Shown: one piece after another, positions 52,312-60,378 of the stretch
How positions within the stretch are numbered: position 1 is the first letter of the stretch
Layout: each line of letters opens with the position of its first letter
From: Palsa-506 sp963707065
GTDB taxonomy: Bacteria; Actinomycetota; Actinomycetes; Streptosporangiales; Streptosporangiaceae
Length of the DNA: 64,000 nucleotides
Direction: 5' to 3'
Assembly: GCA_963707065.1 (NCBI GenBank)
Contig: CAVPPJ010000018.1
Coordinates: 1 to 64,000 of the forward strand
The notes under the pieces: generated by a model
What the model was told of the DNA's origin: nothing
The model's database searches: none
Seen by the model: the letters and a program-made list of their open reading frames with translations, nothing else
Program-made: the position numbers and the translations under genes

Positions 52312-52956
52312 GTGGTACTCGACCTGCTGCTCATCGGGCTGGCGATCACCCTGGAGCCCTTTCCGGTGACGGCGTTCATCCTGATCCTGAGCGCCGAGCA
52401 GGGCACCAGGAAGGGCCTGGCGTTCATCCTCGGCTGGCTGGCGTGCATCGTGGTCGTGGTCGCCGCCGTCGTCCTGGTAACCGGCGGCAAGCCGCCCGCG
52501 CCGAGCACCGCGCCGTCGACCGCTGCTCTGGTCGTCAAGCTGGCTATCGGCATCGTGCTGATCGGATTCGCGGTGCGGCAGCGGCGGCGGATGGGCCGTC
52601 CCCGCAAACCACCGACCTGGATGGCGAGACTGGACCGGCTTTCGCCGTGGGCGGCGGCGGGCCTGGCTGCGTTCCTTCAGCCATGGACGCTGGTAGCGGC
52701 TGGCGCCGCCACGGTCACCCAGGCGAAGCTGTCCAGCGCCGCCGACTACCTGACCCTCATGCTCTTCGTCCTGCTGGCTACCGCCAGCTTCCTGTACCTG
52801 GAGCTGTACGCAGTTTTCGCACCCGCCGCGGCCGGTGCCCGGCTTGCACGCCTGCGGATCTGGCTGGACACCCACCGGGACCAGGTGATCATCGTGCTTT
52901 CCCTGCTGCTTGGCTTCTGGCTGGCGGGCAAGAGCATCTACCTGCTGGTCACCTGA
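52312..52956 (+). CDS. GAP/SfLAP family membrane protein
   Basis: A 214-residue protein with six helices starting at GTG 52312: LLLIGLAITLEPFPVTAFIL, GLAFILGWLACIVVVVAAVV, LTLMLFVLLATASFLYLELY, VIIVLSLLLGFWLAGKSIYL. The arrangement and the EP in the first helix match the GAP family, like the protein at 36240. It starts 62 bases after DUF2252 and ends three bases before the next gene, so the three probably form an operon. Confidence 0.82.
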   Translation: MVLDLLLIGLAITLEPFPVTAFILILSAEQGTRKGLAFILGWLACIVVVVAAVVLVTGGKPPAPSTAPSTAALVVKLAIGIVLIGFAVRQRRRMGRPRKPPTWMARLDRLSPWAAAGLAAFLQPWTLVAAGAATVTQAKLSSAADYLTLMLFVLLATASFLYLELYAVFAPAAAGARLARLRIWLDTHRDQVIIVLSLLLGFWLAGKSIYLLVT

Positions 52957-52959
52957 CCA

Positions 52960-53658
52960 ATGACGAGCCCCAGTCCCCCGCCACCGGCCAGCCCCGGCGT
53001 TCCCCCGTCGCCGCGGACCGGTGAACGGCGCTGGCCGATGGCGCTGGCCGTGCTGGTCGCCGGCGGGCTGCGCGCGGTGCTGCCGCCCGAGCTCAGGGCC
53101 GGAGATGCCCGCTGGGTGTTTGTCATAGTCGTCCTGGTACCGCTGCTCGCGGTTATGATCATCGCGACCCAGGGCGCATCGACCGCGACTCCACCTGGCT
53201 GCGGGTACTGACGGGGACGCTGATCGGCCTGATCTCCGCGGTCAATGCCTCCGCCGCGGTGCGCCTGGTGGCCGGGATCATCGGCGGTGCCAAGTTCAGC
53301 CACAGATGCCAATATCCTGCTGGCCAGCGGCGGCGCGATCTGGCTTACCAACGTGATCGCCTTCGGCCTGTGGTACTGGGATCTCGACCGCGGCGGAGCG
53401 GCCGCCCGTGCTCGCGGCGACGCCGCGCTGCCTGCCTTCGTCTTCCCCGAGATGACCAACGCTCAGTACGTGCCGGCTGGCTGGTATCCGAAGTTCATGG
53501 ATTACCTGCACGTGTCGTTCACGACGGCCACGGCGTTCAGCCCGACGGATGTCTCGGCGATCAAGTCCTGGGCGAAGCTCATGATGATGGCCGAGGAGGC
53601 GATTTCACTGGTGGTCGCGGTGCTGGTGGTCTCACGCGCCGTGAACATCCTCAGGTAG
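52960..53658 (+). pseudogene. DUF1345-like membrane protein with two frameshifts
   Basis: ATG 52960 begins ERRWPMALAVLVAGGLRAVL, LPPELRAGDARWVFVIVVLV. At about 53171 the frame shifts: the continuation RIDRDSTWLRVLTGTLIGLI, AVNASAAVRLVAGIIGGAKF is one base off. At about 53300 it shifts again to TDANILLASGGAIWLTNVIA, FGLWYWDLDRGG, FVFPEMTNAQYVPAGWYPKF and the end LVVSRAVNIL. Correcting both gives a roughly 230-residue four-helix protein with a C-terminus resembling DUF1345 or small ion-channel-like proteins. Real decay and sequencing error are both possible. Confidence 0.75.
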
Positions 53659-53682
53659 TCGCTGGTGCCCCGCGGCCGGCAA

Positions 53683-53699
53683 TCACCCCGCCCAGGTGA
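53683..53699. promoter_or_regulatory. operator TCACCC-CGCCC-AGGTGA
   Basis: 11 of 12 half-site bases, ending 63 bases before the CLC start (53763). Confidence 0.68.
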
Positions 53700-53762
53700 G
53701 GCGTCCGCGTCCGTGACTGCGGGACCATGGGGCGGCTGTCTCGTCGGAACGGGAGGACTCTG

Positions 53763-55139
53763 GTGACAACGCCGCCCGATCCCATTGCGCTGCTGCGGTC
53801 CCGGAGCTACATTGCGCTGCTGGTGCTCGCGGCGATCATTGGCGTGCCCGTTTCCGCGGCTGCTTATTTCTTTCTCGCTCTTGTCGGCAAGCTGCAGGGA
53901 TGGATCTTCACGGACCTGCCCAAGGACATCGGCTTTCACTCCGAACCGCTGTGGTGGCCGATCCCGCTGCTGCTGCTGGCCGGGGTGCTGGTCAGCCTCA
54001 CCATCCGGTACCTGCCCGGTACGGGCGGCCACTCACCGGCCGACGGCCTCAAGGTGGGCGGGGGCCCGGCCACGCCGATCGAGCTTCCCGGCATCGTGCT
54101 GGCGGCACTTGCCACCTTGAGCCTGGGCGTGGTGCTCGGACCCGAGGCGCCCCTGATCGCCCTCGGCGGCGGGCTCGGCGTCCTGGCGATCCGTCTCGTT
54201 AAGCGGGACGCTCCCGCGCGGACCCAGGCCGTGGTCGCCGCGGCGGGGAGTTTCGCCGCCATCAGCACGCTGTTCGGCTCGCCCCTGCTCGGGGCGTTCC
54301 TGCTGATGGAGGCATCGGGGATCGCCGGGACCATGCTGGAGCTTGTGCTGGTGCCGGGCCTGCTGGCGGCCGGCATCGGTTCGCTTATCTTCATCGGCCT
54401 TGACCACCTGACCGGGCTCGGCACGTTCTCGCTGGCGATTCCCGGCCTGCCGCACGTCGGCTCGCCCACGGGCGCGGAATTCCTGTGGGCGCTGGCCATC
54501 GGGCTGATGGCTGCCGTGGCCGGCTCCGGGATCCGGCGGCTCGCGCTGTTCCTGCGGCCTCATGTTGAGCGGCGGATGCTGCTCTTCACGCCGGTGGTCG
54601 GCCTGGCTGTCGCTGGGCTTGCCATCGCGTACGCGGCGGGTACCGGAAAGGACTCCTCAGAGGTGCTGTTCTCCGGGCAATCGGCGCTAGGCCCGTTGAT
54701 CACGCACAGCGCCAGCTATACCGTGGGAGCGCTACTGCTGCTGCTGGCCTGCAAGGGGCTTGCTTACGGGGCGTCGCTGAGCAGCTTCCGCGGCGGGCCC
54801 GTCTTCCCGTCCCTGTTCCTCGGGGCGGCGGGCGGTATGGCACTGTCGCACCTGCCGGGGCTGCCGCTTATTTACGGCGTCGCCATGGGTATCGGCGCGA
54901 TGTGCGCCGTCATGCTCAGGCTCCCGATGACTTCCGTGTTGCTAGCCACGCTGCTGCTGTCGTCGGACGGCCTGCAAGTAATGCCCCTGGCCATTGTCGC
55001 GGTCGTGGTGGCCTATGTGGCCTCGGCGCGACTCGTGCCGGCTCTGGCGCCGGCGGCCCCGGCCACTGGAGCGACGCAGCCCGTCGCGGCGAGCCCGACT
55101 CCGCACGGCAGGTCTCCGGACAGCAAAGCTGAGTCCTGA
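53763..55139 (+). CDS. CLC-family chloride channel/antiporter
   Basis: A 458-residue membrane protein. The gating-glutamate motif GPEAPLIALGG has its Glu at 128, and AAGSFAAISTLFGSPLLGAF and FRGGPVFPSLFLGAAGGMAL (the GxFxP motif) are present. The first selectivity motif, usually GSGIP, appears here as GTGGHSP, an unusual form. The retained gating Glu favours Cl-/H+ exchange. No CBS domains follow. CLC antiporters support proton extrusion in E. coli acid resistance. GTG 53763 has GGGAGGA upstream. Confidence 0.9.
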   Translation: MTTPPDPIALLRSRSYIALLVLAAIIGVPVSAAAYFFLALVGKLQGWIFTDLPKDIGFHSEPLWWPIPLLLLAGVLVSLTIRYLPGTGGHSPADGLKVGGGPATPIELPGIVLAALATLSLGVVLGPEAPLIALGGGLGVLAIRLVKRDAPARTQAVVAAAGSFAAISTLFGSPLLGAFLLMEASGIAGTMLELVLVPGLLAAGIGSLIFIGLDHLTGLGTFSLAIPGLPHVGSPTGAEFLWALAIGLMAAVAGSGIRRLALFLRPHVERRMLLFTPVVGLAVAGLAIAYAAGTGKDSSEVLFSGQSALGPLITHSASYTVGALLLLLACKGLAYGASLSSFRGGPVFPSLFLGAAGGMALSHLPGLPLIYGVAMGIGAMCAVMLRLPMTSVLLATLLLSSDGLQVMPLAIVAVVVAYVASARLVPALAPAAPATGATQPVAASPTPHGRSPDSKAES

Positions 55140-55183
55140 GCACAGCGCAGCGCGGCTGCCCAGCGTTCGCTATTGGAGGCAGA

Positions 55184-55354
55184 TCACCGGCGGCGCTTAG
55201 CCGGAAGGACCGCGCCGATGAGCCACAGGATCGGGAAGATGAAGCCGATCAGGCCGAGGATCCAGTGACCCTTGCGGAAGGTCATGACGGCCACCGTGAA
55301 TAGCAGGACCAGGTACAAAATGCCCAGCCCAATGAACCAGCCCGATCCTGACAT
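55184..55354 (-). CDS. 56-residue two-helix membrane protein
   Basis: ATG 55354 to TGA at 55184. The two hydrophobic segments GWFIGLGILYLVLLFTVAVM and HWILGLIGFIFPILWLIGAV are joined by a basic loop (TFRKG), and the tail is PAKRRR. The positive charges predict both ends in the cytoplasm. I know no family for it. An operator-like palindrome lies 128 bases upstream. Confidence 0.68.
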   Translation of the reverse strand: MSGSGWFIGLGILYLVLLFTVAVMTFRKGHWILGLIGFIFPILWLIGAVLPAKRRR

Positions 55355-55482
55355 GGATGATACGTCCGTTCGGTCACGGCCACCGGAGTCCGCGTAGTCC
55401 GGGAACAGTCGGGCGGCCTATCTCGCGGAGCGGCGGAGTGCCGTCCGGCTTGCAAGTGTGCGATTCGCCAGCGAAACAGGCA

Positions 55483-55499
55483 TCACCCGCGCCGGATGG
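55483..55499. promoter_or_regulatory. operator TCACCC-GCGCC-GGATGG
   Basis: 10 of 12 half-site bases, 128 bases before the 56-residue membrane protein (minus strand). Confidence 0.5.
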
Positions 55500-55559
55500 T
55501 CCTTGTTCTGGGCCGGTGCTCGATGATCCACCCCGCTGCGCTGAGCGGAAGCGCGAAAT

Positions 55560-58238
55560 TCAGATCAGCTCGAGCTCTTTTGCCCGGCGGACCGCCTCAC
55601 CACGGTGAGTCGCCGCCAGCTTCCGGTAGATGCTCTTGAGGTGGGTCTTGACCGTGTTCACCGAGATGTACATCTCAGCGGCGATCTCAGCGGTACTCAG
55701 CATGGCCGACACATGCCGCAGCACTTCACCCTCGCGCTCGCTGAGTCGCTCGACGATCAGCGGCGCTGAGCGCCCGGCAGCGGGCTGCTGGGCCGGGACT
55801 CCCGCCGGGCTCACCAGGTCCGGCTCCAGTATCTGCCGGTACGCGTCGGCCAGGTCGGGGTCGCGCCGCAGTACCGGCCGGATCCAGGTTCGCTGCAGGA
55901 TGAACGGCAGCCGGAGCCGCTGCGGTTCACCCAGCCGCAGCGCGTGCTCAAGTGACCGGCGGCCGCGTCCGCTGTCACCGCTGTCGTAGCTGACCTGAGC
56001 ATCGGCCAGCCAGCCCTCCAGGCGGGCCCAGTCGGGTGTTTCAGCGCGCGGCGACACGCTGGCCAGCGCGTGCCTGGCAGCTTGCGAGTCACCGGCGGTC
56101 ATCCACGCATGCGCCAGCGCGGCGGCCGCATCGAGACAGGACCCTGGGCTGGCGCTCGCGGCCATGTCCACCGCTGAGTCGGTATCCGATATCGCCGCGC
56201 ACGCCGACGATTCAAGCAGCCTCAGCCTGCGGTCCAGCCAGGCTGGCGGCGACCAGCCATGCCGCGCCCGGCCGACGTTCTCTGCTGCCGCTCCGGGACG
56301 GCCTTTGGCCAGGCTGCGGCGGGCAGCGACGAGGCATGCCAGCGCGCTCATCAGCTTGTCGGGACGAGCCCGCAGCGCGTCGTGCGCGCGCTTCAGCCGT
56401 CCACCCGCGAGGGACAGCTCGTTGCGTTCCGTATGCACGCAAGCTAGTGCCACCTCAGCAGCCGCGCTGACCGGCTCGTCCTCGTTGTTCTCGGGCGGGC
56501 CTGCGGCTAGCTCCACGGCATGGTTCAGCTTCCCGCCGAGCGCGTCGAGAAGTGCGAGGTATCCGAGGCAGTCGGCGCGCTCATTCGCGCTGTCGGATGG
56601 GCAGGCGGCCACACCCGCATTGAAGGTGGCGGCAGCCGCGTCGAAATGGCCCGACCAGAGTTCTACGGCTCCGCGCCCCGTCGCGACCTGTGCGGAGATC
56701 TCGGGATGCCGCGCGAGCAGGCCCTGGGGAACTCCTTCGAGCAGGGTGCCCGCCCCGGCTGCCGCAGCCATCGCGGCGTCGAGGTTCCCGGTGCGACGGG
56801 ATAGGGCGAGACGGATCATCGCGGCAGCGAGCCGGGACGCGACTTCGGCATCAGCGGGCAGGTGCTCGAGGATGCTTTCCGCAGCGGCGAGCGAGGCGGC
56901 GCTCGGGTCGTGCTGGCCCCGGGATAGCTCGATGGCGGCATCGATGAGCAGCGGCGGCGGATCCGCCCGTTTCGGATCGCGCGGCATGCGCCGGAACCCG
57001 TCAGCGAGCTGCTCGTTGCCTCGCGGTTCGATCAGCCGCCCCACGGCTAGCTCGTCAACAACCGTTCGGGCCGCGAGCAGCCAGTCACCCGCCTCCCCGG
57101 CATGCCGGACCGCCTCGGTCAGCAATCCGCTCCGCCGGTACCATCCGGCAGCCCGAAGGTGCAGGTCGGGCACCTGGTCGGGGCAGTCATGCCGCAGCTT
57201 CAGGCGCAACACCGCGGCCAGCAACGCATGGTAGCGGTACCACCCGTGCCCAATCGGCAGGATGAACGTGTTCGCCCTGGCCAGGGCGGCCAGCGCGTCC
57301 GGCGCAGGTTCATCATCGGCCAGCTCGCAGGCAAGGTCGGCGCAGACCCGGTCCAGGATGCTCGTTCTCAGCAGGAAATCCTGCACGTGGGCGGGCTGAG
57401 CGTTGAGGACCTCCTGGACCAGATAGCCGGTCACGGCGCTGTCCTCGGCGGCGAACTCTTTGATGAACTGGTCCGGGTCGGGGTGTCCGGCCATCGAGAT
57501 CGCGGCCAGCCGCAGGCCCGCTGCCCAGCCCTCTGCTCGCCTGGAGAGGCGTTCAAGCGACTCCGCGGACAGCGTGACGCCATGCTGCCTCATGAGCAGG
57601 CCAGCTTCCGGGACAGTGAAGGCCAGGTCATCAGCCCTGATCTCGGTGAGCTCCCCGGTGAGCCGGTACCGGTGCAGCGGCAGCAGCGGGTCCATCCGCG
57701 AGGCGGCCACCAGGTGCAGGCCGCCTCCCGCATTCCGCAGCACGTATTCCAGCCCATCCAGCACCTTGGGCTCGGTCAGCAGCTGGAGGTCATCGAGGAC
57801 CAGCGTCACCGCCGGGTCCTGCGCGGCCATCGCCGACGCAAATCGCAGCAGGAACGCATGGTCGACGGCGTGCCCGCGTGCCGTGACCGACAAGGCCTTC
57901 GGAACGACGACGCCAGCCTGGCGAAGCGCCGTTATGACATACGACCAGAAGACCCTCGGCCGGTTGTCGTAGTCGTCAAGGGTGAGCCAGGCCAAGGCAC
58001 CGGGGTGCGCGCGGGCCCACAGTGCGAGGGCCATCGTCTTACCGGCGCCCGGGGGGCCGGTAACCACGATGAGCGGGCGCCGCGCACCCTGAGCAATGAG
58101 CTTGTCGATCCGCGGACGTGACACAGCCCAGCCGGGCGCGCTCGGCCCGGTGATCTTCGACTGCAGAACCGGATCGTCGGCACCAGGTCCCTGCCGAATG
58201 GAGCGCGCCGGGCCTTGAGCGGCCGTGCTGGTCGCCAT
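55560..58238 (-). CDS. MalT/LAL-type LuxR family regulator, candidate master regulator of the island
   Basis: An 892-residue regulator. Walker A GPPGAGKT is at 61-68, Walker B in VTLVLDDLQLL near 140-150, and EGWAAGLRLAAISMAG marks the winged-helix region. A long TPR-like segment follows to about 810, and the C-terminal LuxR helix-turn-helix reads LSEREGEVLRHVSAMLSTAE, then SVNTVKTHLKSIYRKL. The N-terminal ATPase resembles the fragment at 32664-33392. Several operator half-sites, including compact TCACC-TG-GGTGA, lie 133-198 bases upstream, which suggests autoregulation. Its role as regulator of the palindrome is inference. ATG 58238 is the first sensible start. Confidence 0.92.
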   Translation of the reverse strand: MATSTAAQGPARSIRQGPGADDPVLQSKITGPSAPGWAVSRPRIDKLIAQGARRPLIVVTGPPGAGKTMALALWARAHPGALAWLTLDDYDNRPRVFWSYVITALRQAGVVVPKALSVTARGHAVDHAFLLRFASAMAAQDPAVTLVLDDLQLLTEPKVLDGLEYVLRNAGGGLHLVAASRMDPLLPLHRYRLTGELTEIRADDLAFTVPEAGLLMRQHGVTLSAESLERLSRRAEGWAAGLRLAAISMAGHPDPDQFIKEFAAEDSAVTGYLVQEVLNAQPAHVQDFLLRTSILDRVCADLACELADDEPAPDALAALARANTFILPIGHGWYRYHALLAAVLRLKLRHDCPDQVPDLHLRAAGWYRRSGLLTEAVRHAGEAGDWLLAARTVVDELAVGRLIEPRGNEQLADGFRRMPRDPKRADPPPLLIDAAIELSRGQHDPSAASLAAAESILEHLPADAEVASRLAAAMIRLALSRRTGNLDAAMAAAAGAGTLLEGVPQGLLARHPEISAQVATGRGAVELWSGHFDAAAATFNAGVAACPSDSANERADCLGYLALLDALGGKLNHAVELAAGPPENNEDEPVSAAAEVALACVHTERNELSLAGGRLKRAHDALRARPDKLMSALACLVAARRSLAKGRPGAAAENVGRARHGWSPPAWLDRRLRLLESSACAAISDTDSAVDMAASASPGSCLDAAAALAHAWMTAGDSQAARHALASVSPRAETPDWARLEGWLADAQVSYDSGDSGRGRRSLEHALRLGEPQRLRLPFILQRTWIRPVLRRDPDLADAYRQILEPDLVSPAGVPAQQPAAGRSAPLIVERLSEREGEVLRHVSAMLSTAEIAAEMYISVNTVKTHLKSIYRKLAATHRGEAVRRAKELELI

Positions 58239-58604
58239 TCCTACTGCCTCGCCCTCGTGCCTGTGCGGCGGGCACCGGGAGTGCGGCGCCCGCCGACGAT
58301 AGCTGCCCAGCCCAGGGTCTGAAAGCAGGCTAGCTCACTTGCCTTAACTATGCCTCTTCTCGTGCCCTTACGGGTGAGTCGTCAATCACCCTTCGCCGAT
58401 CTTCACCTGGGTGACGAACTCACCCGCAGCGAGTGGGGCGCGGCATGGCGGGCAAGGCATGAGGGGCGGCGCCGCGACCGTGGCGCTGGCGCACGGTGAT
58501 CCGGTGGGCGCACGACAGCGGCGTGATGCTGCTGGCTGCGTGCGCCTGCCGGGTCACCGCAATGCATGTTCCGGCCAGCCATCCCCGGCCGGGCCGGAAG
58601 GAGG
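58239..58604. other. 366-base intergenic region with operator cluster
   Basis: Separates the LAL regulator start from the DUF1269 stop. Besides the half-site cluster at 58372-58436 I recognise no gene. Confidence 0.5.
58372..58436. promoter_or_regulatory. operator cluster upstream of the LAL regulator
   Basis: Contains GGGTGA (58372-58377), TCACCC (58386-58391), the compact palindrome TCACC-TG-GGTGA (58403-58414) and TCACCC-GCAGC-GAGTGG (58420-58436). It is the densest group of half-sites in the window and resembles the composite at 27871-27924. Confidence 0.62.
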
Positions 58605-59093
58605 TCAGCTGCCGTCGGACAGCTCGGCGGCCAGTTCCTTCTCGTCCTCCTCGGACAGCGAGGTCTTGAGCACCTGACCGCCGAACGGCGCCATCGCGTC
58701 AGCGAACTTGTCCTCCGTGATCGCCTCAGCCATGATCACCACCGCAGCAGAGCCCGGCTTGAGCATGTCCTGCACCTGGGACCTGAACTGGTCATTGATC
58801 CCGCTCTTGCCCAGCTTGCCGAACAAAGCGCCCATCGCGCCGCCCAGCAGCAGCCCCACGCCCGGGACGAAGAACAGCAAGCCGATCAGCATCCCCCACA
58901 GAGCCCCGCCCGCCGCCGACACACCGACGATCTTCTGCGGGGTCTCGACGTGGCTCTTGCCCTCCGCATCCACGTTCACGATCGCCAGGCCGGTGAGCTT
59001 GACGATGAAGTCCTTGCTAAGCGCCAGTACCTGGTTGTAAGCCTGGGTGGCACTGGCCTGGTCGTCGTAGCCGATCACAATCAGTTCAGACAT
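58605..59093 (-). CDS. DUF1269 family protein, third paralogue
   Basis: A 162-residue protein starting at ATG 59093. SELIVIGYDDQASATQAYNQ, the glycine-rich hydrophobic hairpin GALWGMLIGLLFFVPGVGLL, GGAMGALFGKLGKSGINDQF and VLKTSLSEEDEKELAAEL align with the two identical DUF1269 proteins at 32-34 kb but with many substitutions. No convincing operator is found directly upstream. The function is unknown. Confidence 0.9.
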   Translation of the reverse strand: MSELIVIGYDDQASATQAYNQVLALSKDFIVKLTGLAIVNVDAEGKSHVETPQKIVGVSAAGGALWGMLIGLLFFVPGVGLLLGGAMGALFGKLGKSGINDQFRSQVQDMLKPGSAAVVIMAEAITEDKFADAMAPFGGQVLKTSLSEEDEKELAAELSDGS

Positions 59094-59286
59094 GATTCTC
59101 CCTTGTTGGCGGCAGCCTGCCGCTGCCACAGACCTTCCGCCCCGACGTTAACGCGGACGAAGTGCCCCCGAAGCCTAAGCGAGACTATTGGCCGCCGCCA
59201 AGGGTGGGTGCGAAATGCGGATGGCAATGGCGACCGTAGCCCCCGGAAGGCACGGAGAACAGGGCGCTAGGTTACATCAGCCGCTG

Positions 59287-60063
59287 CTAGAACGGTGTCG
59301 GGATGTGCCGTAGTGGCAGGCCGGGTTCGGTGTAGCCGCGGGCGGGCTGGCGGCGGGGCAGGGTGATGTCGCGGCGGGCGGGCGGCTGGTAGGGGACCTG
59401 GCTGAGCAGGTGGCTGATGATGTTGAGGCGGCCGCGTCGCTTGTCGTCGGTGTCCGCGATGTACCACGGCGCCCACGCGGTGTCGGTGGCGGCGAACATC
59501 GCGTCCCGGGCCCGGGAGTAGTCATACCAGCGGCTGTAGGACTTCAGGTCCAGGTCCGAGAGCTTCCAGATCTTCCGCGGGTCATCGATGCGGCTGCGCA
59601 GCCGGCGGGTCTGCTCGCCCGGGCTGACCTCCAGCCAGTACTTCAGCAGCACGATCCCGTCATCGGCCATCGCCTTCTCCACCCCCGGCACCAGCCCCAG
59701 GAACCGCGCCGCCTGCTCCGGCGTGCAAAACCCCAGCACCGGCTCCACGCCCGCCCGGTTGTACCAGGAACGGTCGAAGATCACCACCTCGCCCGCCGCC
59801 GGGAAATGCGGCAGGTACCGCTGGATGTACATCTGCGACTTCTCCCGCTCCGTCGGCGCCGGCAGCGCCACCACCCGGAACACCCGCGGGCTCACCCGCT
59901 CGGTGATCCGCTTGATCGTGCCCCCCTTCCCCGCCGTATCCCGGCCCTCGAACACCACGCAGATCCTCGCCCCGGACGCCTTCACCCACTCCTGCAAGGC
60001 CACCAGCTCACCATGCAGCACCCGCATCTCCCGCTCATACTCCTTCCGCTTCAGCCGCACCAC
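59287..60063 (-). CDS. ppk2: polyphosphate kinase 2 family protein
   Basis: Core of a PPK2 enzyme (258 residues from GTG 60063). Walker A GRDTAGKGG is at 40-48, followed by ITERVSPRVFRVVALPAPTE, the Walker-B/lid region VVIFDRSWYNRAGVEPVLGF, and WKLSDLDLKSYSRWYDYSRA. PPK2 transfers phosphate between polyphosphate and nucleotides. The true start is probably ATG 60170, which has GGAGG eight bases upstream and begins AKKKDKQKQHDAMRKRHG. That frame joins the core only if the G tract at 60078-60084 has eight instead of seven bases. Divergent from SulP with a shared operator. Confidence 0.93.
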   Translation of the reverse strand: MVRLKRKEYEREMRVLHGELVALQEWVKASGARICVVFEGRDTAGKGGTIKRITERVSPRVFRVVALPAPTEREKSQMYIQRYLPHFPAAGEVVIFDRSWYNRAGVEPVLGFCTPEQAARFLGLVPGVEKAMADDGIVLLKYWLEVSPGEQTRRLRSRIDDPRKIWKLSDLDLKSYSRWYDYSRARDAMFAATDTAWAPWYIADTDDKRRGRLNIISHLLSQVPYQPPARRDITLPRRQPARGYTEPGLPLRHIPTPF

Positions 60064-60170
60064 CGCGCCCGCCCCCGCCCCCCCGCCGTGGCGGCCGGCG
60101 CCTCAACCTCCGCGCCATGCCGCTTCCGCATGGCGTCATGCTGCTTCTGCTTGTCCTTCTTCTTGGCCAT
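60064..60170 (-). other. PPK2 N-terminal extension, out of frame across a 7-G tract
   Basis: From ATG 60170 about 30 lysine-rich residues (AKKKDKQKQHDAMRKRHG, then EVEAPAATAGG) precede a homopolymer of seven G on the coding strand (C at 60078-60084). One more G would continue as GAGAGAVVRLKRKEYE, directly into the PPK2 core. The strong ribosome site is here, not at 60063. Confidence 0.7.
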
Positions 60171-60294
60171 ATCGGTTACCTCCGGCGGGCGTGATGACGT
60201 GGCTGCGAGATCTTCCCGTACTTCGCCGGGGCTGCGCCTGGCCTTCGGGCGGGAAGTCATCCCGCCAGGATCGCCTGCTCCGGTACGCTGGCCC

Positions 60295-60311
60295 TCACTC
60301 TGCGCGGGTGA
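60295..60311. promoter_or_regulatory. operator TCACTC-TGCGC-GGGTGA in divergent promoter
   Basis: 11 of 12 half-site bases, 67 bases before SulP (60379) and 124 bases before the probable PPK2 start (60170). Confidence 0.68.
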
Positions 60312-60378
60312 TGCGCCGGGCTTGCCCGGCGGGGAGAAATGGCAGTCACGGCATATGACCAGGGCCCCGGGGGTGTCC

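Noticed and set aside
59190..59230. Possible operator before the third DUF1269 gene
   Set aside because: Only a GGGTGGGTG run is present; no inverted partner at the right distance.
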